From: Sipunculus nudus
Lineage: Eukaryota; Annelida; Sipuncula; Golfingiida; Sipunculidae
Length of the DNA stretch: 64,000 nt
Assembly: GCA_026874595.1 (NCBI GenBank)
Contig: CM049317.1
Coordinates: forward strand, 73,619,118 to 73,683,117
Direction: 5' to 3'
Below are positions 50,638 to 61,500 of the stretch, piece by piece. Made by a program: the position numbers and the translations under genes. Below the pieces are notes generated by a model, which was not told where the DNA came from, did no database searches, and saw nothing but the letters and a program-made list of their open reading frames with translations. Every line of letters begins with the position of its first letter. The stretch's first letter is position 1.

Positions 50638-51336
50638 GAATCCGAGTAAAAGTCCGAGTCCAGGCCACTCGAGTCCAAGTCCGAATCCAGATCACTCGAG
50701 TCCAAGTCCGAATCCAGGCCACTCGAGTCCAAGTCCGAGTCCTGGCCACTCGAGTCAAAGTCCAAGTTCGAATCCAGGCAACTCGAGTCCAAGTCCGAGT
50801 CCAGGCCACTCGAGTCCAAGTCCAAGTCCGAATCCAGGCCACTCGCCTCCGATTCCAAGTCCGAATGCAGGCCACTCGAGTCCGAGTCCAAGTCCGAATC
50901 CACGCCACTCGAGTCCAAGTGCGAGTCCAGGCCACTTGAGTCCAAGTCCGAATCCATGCCACTCGAGTCCAACTCCGAGTCCAGGCCACTCGAGTCCGAG
51001 TCCAAGTCCGAATCCAGGCCACTTAATTCCGTGTCCAAGTCCGAATCAAGGCCACTCGATTCCGAGTCCAAGTCGGAATCCAGGCCACTCGAGTCCAAGT
51101 CCGAATCCAGGCCATTCGATTCCGAGTCCAAGTCCGAATCCAGGTCACCCGATTCCGAGATCAAGTCCAAATCCAGGCCACTCGAGTCCAACTCCGAATC
51201 CAGGCGACTGGACTCCGAGTCCAAGTCCGAATCCGGGCCATTCCAGTCCGAGTGCAATTCCGAATCCAGGCCACCCGAGTCCAAGTCTGAGTCCTTGAGC
51301 TTCTGGTTCAACTCCGCCTTCATCGAGTCCGAGTCC
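50638..51336. repeat. hexamer-derived minisatellite (GAGTCC/AAGTCC/GAATCC)
   Basis: Tandem units of 18, 24 and 30 bp built from the hexamers GAGTCC, AAGTCC, GAATCC and AGGCCACTC. Because unit lengths are multiples of 3, several frames stay open on both strands. The minus strand gives a 255-codon frame (50556-51323) dominated by GLDSDLDSS, and the plus strand gives Pro/Ser and Ser/Glu-rich frames. Outlying units recur at 51600-51660. The minus frame begins [13 protein letters not shown] and ends in non-repetitive sequence, but has no splice, promoter or domain support, so I call it a repeat and not a gene. Confidence 0.85.
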
Positions 51337-51865
51337 TGAACGTCTTTATTGACAGCATCTTAAATTCAAATTTGAGACAACATATGAATTTCCATTAAGT
51401 TTATGCAAGGATTTAAATACAATTTTCAATAAAGACAATGGGTTTGGTACGTAGTCTAAACTTGTTCCTGTAATATTCTGTCATTATTTCGCGCATCTAA
51501 GTATTTATAGTGTAATTTCCAATAGGAATGTTAAGCCTCCAAGGACAGGGATTTTTTCTACTGGATTCGACATGGCCTCGTCCTGATTTCTAAAGTCCTG
51601 TCCTCCGAATCCGAGTACAAGTCCGAGTACAGGACAATCGAATCCAAGTCTGAGTCCCTGAAAAATTGGACTCGAGTACAGACACAAAATATGTAAATAA
51701 TAAGAATAATAAACGTAGGTTCCATTTTTGAGTTTACTTTGTAAAATTACACATCTAAATCTGTTATAAAGAATTTGCATATACGGAAAACATAATACTT
51801 TATTTTCTTTAACCTGATACTGATACTTAATTGATATGTATTCGAAATCGAAATGTGTCCCACAG

Positions 51866-51901
<36 letters not shown>

Positions 51902-53195
51902 CCTCCCAGCCATGCGAGTCAGCCCCCCCCCCCCCCCGCCCCTACCAGCCCATGAAGATAACACTTCTGCAGACTAGAGGCCCGGCGACTGATGGCTTGC
52001 CGGTGGGACCCTACATGCTGAGGGCTACTAACATATTATAATACGAGAGACATATGAGAGACATATACTCTCAGATATTCGTGTATTTATAATTGTACCT
52101 GATCGAAGTACAGTTACAGGAAAACTAATTTTTATGACACTGGATGAAATAGGTCGGGACAGGTTTTTCGGGATCGCCAAATTATCTTTGGTTCATGTAC
52201 CTTGGTTGTATTTGAGACTGTGCCTGCGTTATGTGAACAGATATATACCTTCATTTGATGGGTCTTTTATGTGATCCGTCGGCCATATTGCTGACCTGGT
52301 ATACAATCAGCGTGGATACTAGACGTCAGGTTCACGTGAAGTGCCCTACTGCGCTTTTACAGCAAGACTAGAATGGATTCACATACTTACAAAGGTTTAC
52401 ATATGGTGTCTCCAATCAGTTATGTGGTATTCGTATAGTCACTGTGTTAATGATAGAAGTAAGGTGATATATGAAATTTATTAAATGAAGTTTCTTTATT
52501 CCTTGAAAAAAAAAAACTCTAGAGACCATTGGTCCTGGCGTATAATCTGCTGCGTGCAATGCAGGCCTACCACTTTCAAATAAATGAGCAATCGTCTAAA
52601 ATATCAGGACAATAAATTCTTCATATGATCAAGCTTATATAACATGACATTGATGCAATAATGCAGAAAAAGTGCACGTCTACGTGGAAAGTAAATCACT
52701 TGTTTACTTATAAAAGAAAGAGGCTACAGGAATGGCACGGTCAGAATATATATAAAATGTGAGAAACAAAGCAAAGGAGAAATGTAACACAATACAATAT
52801 CCTGTTTACCGTCTACTTATCTCAGTGACGTTATGAGAAATTTTCTTTGGAGGAATTACTTGCAGCTTATAAGAAAAGTATCCAGCATTTGCAAGATATC
52901 CCATAATTTTTTTTTCAAATAAGGCTGGCAGTTGAATGGCTGGCTTTAAACATGAATTGTTTTGTTATTATAAGAGGCGCTGCTTATAGTCAACCCTCGT
53001 TTATCATTCTGGGGCCATCATCGGGTCATCATTCTCTTGACAAGGATGATGTTAATTATATTTTTTTATTCTCTCCTGTAAATATGATTATTTTTTTTTT
53101 TTTTCTGATGCATTTGAACCCCAAATGAGTGTCAATTTTCTGCTGGTTTTACCAATGACGTCATGGAATTTGATTTTATCTCGCTCTTTTTGTAG
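51337..53195. other. intergenic DNA upstream of the zinc transporter
   Basis: Contains outlying hexamer units (51600-51660), a (TA)n at 51869-51898, a poly-C run at about 51924-51938, and a possible pogo-like end (agtcaaccctcgtttatc, about 52988-53005). A poly-T run ends near 53105. A CCAAT box overlaps a CRE palindrome just before the transporter start. Confidence 0.5.
53152..53163 (+). promoter_or_regulatory. CCAAT box overlapping TGACGTCA (CRE-like)
   Basis: CCAAT at 53152-53156 runs directly into the palindrome TGACGTCA at 53156-53163, 33 bases before the transporter ATG. If transcription starts in the following 30 bases this would be the proximal promoter. If the TAG before the ATG is a splice acceptor, it is intronic and incidental. 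Confidence 0.3.
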
Positions 53196-53489
53196 ATGGA
53201 GCTGAGAACGTGCATTTTCCTGTTGTTGCTGGCGGGGTCGGCTGTAGCCACAACTCATGAACATGACGACGATCACCATGACGACGACCATAGTAACCAT
53301 GACGACGACCATCATTACGTGTGGTGTGAACACGAGCATTTTGAAGGATTCAGCGCCTTCGGCTCCGTAAAAAAACACATGAACATCACCACGGCTAACA
53401 TTACGGAATCAGACGCAGAAATCATCATTCAAGAACTCTTCCTCAGAGCCAAATGTGACACAAAATCAGCTGGTGAAAGCTGTAAACAG
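53196..53489 (+). CDS. SLC39A4/12-like: zinc transporter exon 1 (residues 1-98)
   Basis: Starts at the ATG directly after tttttgtag. A G at +4 favours this start, and the next residues form a good signal peptide, MELRTCIFLLLLAGSAVA. Residues 21-48 hold ten histidines spaced by aspartates. The donor is CAG then GTACGT at 53490; it ends in phase 0. Confidence 0.92.
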
Positions 53490-56400
53490 GTACGTATGCT
53501 GGGCATCCAACAAAAATATTAGTTTTCATCAAGCGCAGATCCAGGTTTATTTCGAGGGTTTCAAAAGTTTTTAAGGCACATATCATATATACTTTACATT
53601 GACACACCCTCGCACACACATGCAAAAACACTCAAACTGAAGAGCTTTAACCATGATGGCTTCTTAGCCAGATTTTAAATTGAAAAATAAATCTTTCGAA
53701 TAGAAAGAAAATATAAAAATGTTAATAATGGAAAAGAGAACGACATTTCAAAAGTCTGTGGATCCTGGTGCACTCAAATAAATCATTAGATTTTCCATGA
53801 TATCATAATACTTGTAAATAAACTGTTTCCTCGGTAATTTAATATATTATAACCTCCATGCAAATATTATCATGTATAAGAACTTTAATTCTTGCAAGTA
53901 GTATTAAGATTACAAAAAGGTCAAAATCATTAAACGATTGAAATAGTGATTCAAACAGTACAGTTTCAGATGAATTTATATCACTTCAGGAATTGAAATT
54001 TATTCTGTAAAAGTAAAATAACACACCTTATTTTTTCAGTGTTTAAATGCTGCCCAGGTGTTCAACATACTCCGACTTAACAGCAGTTACGGATTAGATG
54101 AAGGAAACTTCCAAAAATTCTCCACGGTCGTCATAGACTTTATGAGACAGCTTGACCACAGGTGCCCGCAGAACGCTACCATAACAGCAACATGGACGTA
54201 CGCAAATTTCACTGACCAGTTCTTGCGCTATAAAAATTTACCAAACCCCCAGGCACATTTTAGCCAAATCCAGCTAGAATACATGCTGCGCGAATTCAAC
54301 AACACCTATCGGCCTGGACCCATAAACATGACGCAGGAACCGGATACAACCAAGCTGTGTTGGTCAGAAGACTCACAGGTGAGGGCGTCATTAGTGCTCT
54401 GATTAACATTACTTTTAATAAGTTAAACAAATTTTGTATAGATAGCAGTGTGACTTCATCACATTGTAACTTCCACACACTTGGTTCCTCTGAGTGGTTT
54501 CTCGATTTGCGGAAGCCGGTTTGGCTTTTTGTAGTACATTCTACGTGAAAAGCCCCAACAAACTGTTTTAAACTGATTCTTTGCCCATAAAGATGGAACC
54601 AGAGGGCGGTTTGTTTTTAATTTCCGGTCGAGACAAAACAAGCGGAATGGTGTCAGTTTGTAGGAAACATACAAATTTTTATCTGCAACAATTCTAGGAA
54701 TCGTGCAATGGAAAACGCAAAAAGCTTTATCAGCTTCATATGACACGTTTATAAAGATTTTTTTTTTTGCATTCTTGAAATGCTACATCATTTCTTTGAA
54801 GTCACTGAGCAAAGACATAAACAGTACTACCACAGACGTTGCGTTCATTAACATTTTTAGTTTAGACAAGCAAGAATATTTGAATTTTTTTAAAATTTCA
54901 TGAAATGAATGATTCTTTCAATTTCCCATTTCACGATAAGGCTGGTTTAATGGACCGATTGATGTATGTTTAGCCTTTATATATTAATTAATAAATGCAT
55001 TAATGTGACATGGTATCGTCAGTTTCCCTTGTCTTTTCGCAGGCTTTTAGGACGCGGGAGATCTTTGGTACTTCCCAGCTGGACCACGCAGATGAAGGGG
55101 CGGAACCCGGCGAGCTGGGGAAAATCAACTCCCACCTGGCGCTGAGGTTCTTACAAGGTAAGTGTTTACTTACAATTACTCTGTTAAATAACATGCTTTA
55201 TTCCTCTCCCACAATGGAGCAAAATTGTACATAATATTGGATTACCTGATTAAAGGATCTAGGAATTGCAAGGCCTTGTCAGAGTGTGTTAGTTGTTAGA
55301 GGTTAGCCGGGGTTAAATAAAAACCTTCGTTTACAGTAAAATTTAATAAGAAGCAATACAATGCTTCGTCTGTGTGCCGTTCCTAATGATGCAATTTGTA
55401 CACTAGAATGAAAAAATATGAATTTCTGCGAAATACAAGACGTGCCTGGTACGCTGATGTATGCAGTTGGCGACCGCAAAATGCACCAGATTAACGTGTT
55501 ATGAAAACGCGATTTAGCCCATTACTCTTGACAATAACACTTATTTTAGTAGACCTGTATGATATATCTATGAAGCATATTAAATACTTTATTACGTAAA
55601 TATTCGTGGGACCATAATATATTGGCTATAACAATTCACCAATGCACCGATTCATCGATAGAAGCAATTCGAAGATGCATACACGTTAGTGCCATCATAT
55701 AAACATTTAAACTAGTTCTGCCTTTGTACGGGTAAAACATTCGAGTCGTATCGGGAGAGATGCCTGAATTCAAGATTTGCTCTTATTGGTTTGTACACTA
55801 AGTAACAGCCCCTTTGAGCGGTTAGGGTTTTGATGAACGCATGGAAATATAATAGTATAAGTATTTCGAGGACATTGTCAAGGGGAAATCCATTTGCGGA
55901 GAGAGTTTGGTAGCCATAAGACCGGTATCTTCTGTTTAGGAGCCGGAGGAACGTTCTCTGGATGAACGAGCCCCTATCCGCAAATTACAGTATGCTTCGG
56001 TTTTAGAGCATTGGTATGGTGAAAAGTCCTTCAACTTCAAGCCGAGTCAGGTAATAGCCATCGGATGGTTGGGTTCAAAGTTTATCGGACTGCATGGTCA
56101 ACTCAAGGCACGGTGCCAATTCTTACTGATCAACCCGGTACGCTGCAGGAGATTAATTGGTGATAAATTACAAAATGAGAGCACGTGGGTGGCAGTTTAA
56201 CCTAGGGACTTCATGTCAAGGACGACTGATATAGATGTACATGTTCAGTATGCCTATAATTAGAGTTCCATCTCTGTAGTCTATATATTCATATCTGTAA
56301 TGTTTCGTACACTTTTATTATCTCTAAAGCCTATACGGGTATATTTAATAAACTCTGAAATTTAACCATAAATAATTAAGCTTGTATTCTTCCTTGTCGT

Positions 56401-58436
56401 CATTTTATAATTTCTACATTTATTTATTATCAATTTTCAACAAACTTGTGATATGATACGTGTGACGTGTTTATTTCTTTGTAAACACAGCTCGTTCACA
56501 GCCCCTGAGTAAACCTTCCTTAACACAATCACCTGTAGCTGCTCGATAAAGCAAAAACATCGAAATCCAATAACACATTGGTTATGCACTGGAATCGTTC
56601 TACAGCCTCTTCCATTGAACCATTGCTTGCTGATGCATATATCATTCTAAGCACTTTCCCAACCGCCTGGTTATGGAATTTACAACATTCCTGCTATGGC
56701 AAGCAGTCTTTATGCAAATAAACGTAAATAAAGCCACTGTGTAGAAAAAGTAGGAAAAATATTGCAATCGGACATTTGCCACCGTTGCGGCCTCACACAC
56801 GCTAGCCGTGATAAACACGACTCAGTTAGGGCCCCCTACTGAGTCGTGACACAAGCCAAATTTAGAACCGCCCTGCAAGTCCACGCCATGCTTTATAACC
56901 GTATCTCCGCATACAGTCAGCAGGCAGACCGCAGGCAGAAATCTCCCGTACATGCAGAACAATATACGAATGTATTGGGTTTTAACGGAATATTTCACAC
57001 ACATGGTAGGTGTCGTTGGAGAGATAAGAAACTTATTAAAAGGTCTAGTGGGTTTATTTGAAGTGACACGATACTTGAAAGCAATGAGGCGTTGTCAAAA
57101 ATGACGAAAATGTTTGCATCCTCAAGGGGCCTTATAATGGGATCCTCAGATTTAGATGTCCAGGCACACTGGCAGGCCAGTAATCTGGCCATAATGTCAG
57201 AGGTCCGATCTGGCGGTACACTCACGCATGCCCATTTAAGTTCCAAAAGTGACCTCACATGACCCCCGAGTCAACGGGGGGGGGGGGATTCAATGTATCG
57301 GTTGTCACCGTTACTTTCAGTTGCCCGTGATGTAGCCGCTTGAAATGTTACTAGCATGTACGTTAAATAGAACGGGAATGTATATACCTTATTTGTGTCC
57401 ATAACACCCAACCCTGCTCAAACAAGTTCCAAGTCAACTGCTAAGCTAGAGTTAACATTTGTAGCGGTGATTTCATGACAGTAAACAGACGTTTTCTTGG
57501 CAAAGGGTGTGCGATCAGCCTTTGAGTGGCTATTAATGTAACTTGCATTATAAAACCTGTCCTAATGAGCTCGTTTAACAGATATATCAAATATAGTAAT
57601 ATATTTGCTTTCTACACATTGTGCACACTAGGATGTATATGTATAGTTCATGACACGTTTTATATTGTTCCTATAGTCACATCTAGTGTTATGGAAAGGG
57701 CCACGGAATATTGACAGACTTGATAATTATTTGGGAAATCCCGATGCATTGCATACTAACAATCAAATAAACTGGCCTTCCATAGATGAATTATCCAAAA
57801 AGGCATGGAATCATATAGTTTTGTCTACAGAGTAGGTTTAGCACGTAGTTACGTATACAAAGATACAAGGTCTAGGATGAAGGTAATAGCTCAGTTGATC
57901 ACACGGAGAAAATACACTTTAAATGTGTTATAAAGTGTAAATCCGTTTAGCATTACAGAAAATGGAAAAGCGGATGAAACTCTTTGAAAACAAGATATAA
58001 CAATCATAAACATCATTCAGATACCCTGGAGAAAAGAAATAGTACAAAACTCATTACAAATATTTTGGAGCAAAAAGGGAACAACGTCAAATTTGAAATA
58101 CAGTGGAGAATACTCAGAAAAGCCGAAGAAAATTCCCAGAAACTAACGGATATAACCTGTGAATGTTGGAGAAATATTTCATTATATATAAACAAAACCT
58201 AGCCACGCTTAACCAATGCAATGAAGTTTTAACAAGTTGTAGACACGCCAACAATTTCCTCTTACATAAACTCAACGTAAAGAGTAATCCATATTGGGCA
58301 CGTTGTACAAGTATTAAGCACAAACACGTTTCAGTGAATAACCAGCTGTTCAATGTACAACCCCTCCAATCATACCAATCTGAACAGTGCCGTACAATGG
58401 CATGAAACAAAACGATGCTTAAAATCGTTTGATTCC

Positions 58437-58530
<94 letters not shown>

Positions 58531-61500
58531 GAATTATGTCAAGTCTATGGTTTAAACAACCGTCCCCCATTTATATGTGACATGTATCAGCGGAGGTGAT
58601 AATCTGACATATTAGCTATGTCAGAGGGATAATACAACTGAGATTACTAACATGGTATTAATGTCTTTTTCTTCACAACGTTATTCGATATATCGGCTAT
58701 TGATCTGAATGGCCTTTTACGAAAAACGGCCTCTCACACCACAAGACATGATGAGAAATTTTGTGAATGTATTTAGTAAAAAGCAACATCGATAAGATCT
58801 TTGTTTAGCTAATTCTTGACGCCCCCTCCCTCCCCCCCCCCCCCCCCAACTTACCTCAGTTTTCCGGAACCCATCCACTGTTGTGGTTATTTTGACCTCG
58901 CCCGATAATTCAGGTGGCGACATCTAAATTCTTTTCACAAATTATAAACTGTTGCTTAATTGTAGCATATTATCATTATAAAAATATACCGGTGGTTTTC
59001 TCTCATTTTTCTCCTTGTTTTCTCTCATGGTTTTCTTTGTGTTATTCTTGATATTTCTTTAAAGTTTTCTTTGTTTTCTCCATGTTTTCTTCCTATTTAC
59101 CTACAGGGAAGTGTATACACCCAGATAACACTGCAGTGACGAAACTTCCGGAACCCGTGGACTTCATGAGAGCTATCGTCCAAAAATACGGCAACAAAAG
59201 TAATTGTAACGTCTACGTAGATGGTGAGAGGTTTTAATATACTACATGAAACCCAGATTGAAAAGAATTATATATAAGGACCATATATAAGTAATTAGAA
59301 ATACCCGATGCAAAATGTCGGTTTTAGGATTCCCAATAACCCCAGCTGGAATCAGTATCAAAATTTAGGTAATTTTTACAACCAGAATATCATTTTCAGT
59401 TTAAACAAAGAGACTCAAAGTCAGTCAAAAGTAGAAGATCAGCAACATATATAAAATGTTTTCATAAATTTGCAAAACTTAAGAATTAAAAAAAAATTTT
59501 ATGTAGAAATATCGAAGGGCATTTCTTACATTATATCATAAACAAACTGAATCAAAATCATAAACCAATTTCAAAAGTGCCTCTTTAGAAGCTGTTTCGA
59601 ATCCGGATCTTTGAGTTCCGGGTTTCAGACAGCCGAAATATTAATGCCCGTATGTATACATTCAGGGATCATCCCTCAACCTATTTTGCCTAGCGCCATG
59701 ATGAATTCTTTCCATTACTTAATGTTTGCCCTAGGTAAGATTATTTCCCTTGTTGTTACCGGATACTGTCCGGAAACATGTTAAGAACCTACTAGCTATT
59801 AGCATGGATGATATGAATGACTAATTTTTAAAAGACAGCTTTTATATGGTCGTAATTTTTACCACCTGAAATGACGTTATTATATTTTGGTTTCAGGTCT
59901 CATGGCGCTCCTGAAAGATGCCGGGGTTGCTAATGACACACATGACCACGATCACGCGGCAGAGAACCATGGCGATGAACATGACGATCATGAAGAACAT
60001 GATGAACATGATGACCATGACGAACATGGAGATCACGACGACCACGATCACGGTGCCCGACGTAAACGATCAACGCATGACCCAGATGATCACGAAGATG
60101 ACCACGATGATCACGGCCACAGTGGGAGTACTGGCAAACTCAATGTTACTTCTACGGTAAGTATTACAGACATTTATTTAATCCTGCTTTAAAATGCGGA
60201 TTAGGGCACAGTCATCCCAAGAACTCATCTTAAGCTTCTACTTGCGCTCCATATGCAGCGGTTACGCTATGCTCTAGTATTCGCTGAGTGGAAAGTCATG
60301 AGGAGGTCACCCTCTGTGTTCAGAGCGTACCTTCTACTTAGAAGATACAGGTCTAAGGCCAAAAAAATGGTATGGTTCTCACCGACTATTTTTTTTTTTA
60401 GAAATCAGTGCGGGCGTTTTTTTTTTTATTTATGTTTTACCTTCTTTGTATGTTTCTATAAAATGTCATATGATCAGATATAATATTATGACAATAACAG
60501 AATTTTTTTCCTAAACAGATAAAAGAACTACATAACAAAGGGAATCTTATTTTAATTGTATTATTTTATCTTCTGGAAAGATGAAAATAAAAATAAAACT
60601 ATTTGATGTGGGGGGTTAAAATTGAAGCGGGCGGTGCCTGAGAAACCTATCTTTTATTACTTTTTGTTGCCTAATATCTACTAAACTGTCTCCGCATATA
60701 CATATCCACTGTGAGACTGTCCTCGCAAACTTCCTTGTCGTATTCATAGTGACGTATATATACGCGGACACGCGGAAACACACCCTGGTATATCCTCTGA
60801 CTTTATACCGGTGTTATTACGTCACTGACACACAGAGAGAGGCAAATACTGATCTGTTCCATCATTTGTATCAATTTGCGTAAAAACACAAACACACGCG
60901 TACACACGGACACGGATGCTGATCTCTCCCCTTGTTGTTTTCAGTGTTATTCCGTCAGAGACTACCTGCTCATTTACGGGCTGGATTTGGGCGCTGGGAT
61001 TGGCAGAGACCAGCTTCAGACAGTGGCTGGTGGCGTGCTGCAACAGATCACCGACAGAGCCTGTTGGGAGAAACCCACCCAGAAACAAGAGAACAAACCA
61101 ACTGCCGCTCAGAGTACGTTCATCTAAACAACTATTTAATATTATTTACATTGAAAGTCTGGCTTTGAAACAGTATATTTATCGAAACACCTTTTCATTT
61201 AAAAACAATCAAACCTTTTTTAACTTCAAATTAGACCCATGAAGTATACGTCTTTTACAGAAAAACTTTCACAGTGACCCTTTTTGATGACATTTGTTTT
61301 TATAAAATTTATATTAGTCTCCAAGTGTGCTAAAAGTACCCTTAAGGCATGTAAACGTGTGTTGTTTTTAAGTATCCATGAACCGGAAGTCACTTTTTAC
61401 TTGATACGTATCACAATATTTCAAAACTGTGTTTTCTTGTATCATGTGCCTTTATATCCTAAAAATTGGAATTTTACCTTTTTTTACTGAATCTAAACTA

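Larger units (their letters stand above)
55158..59106 (+). other. intron 3 of the zinc transporter
   Basis: 3,949 bp, by far the longest of the visible introns, and home to the Penelope-like remnant and a (CA)n(TA)n tract. The rest (55160-57950) shows no recognisable features beyond a G run near 57277-57287. Confidence 0.85.

Noticed and set aside
50556-51323. An Asp/Ser-rich secreted repeat protein gene
   Set aside because: The array is hexamer-derived and open on both strands, and the frame lacks a signal peptide or any non-repeat domain.
52985-53060. A second pogo-type MITE (agtcaaccctcgtttatc)
   Set aside because: Only one end-like motif is visible; no matching inverted end or TA-flanked boundary was found.
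54459-54746. A 95-codon minus-strand frame inside intron 2 of the transporter
   Set aside because: It has no recognisable motif, lies in an intron and shows no promoter or splice context.
59918-60160. A Met/Thr-rich frame overlapping exon 5
   Set aside because: It is a shifted reading of the His/Asp-rich coding repeat; the His/Asp frame fits the ZIP family and the splice phases.
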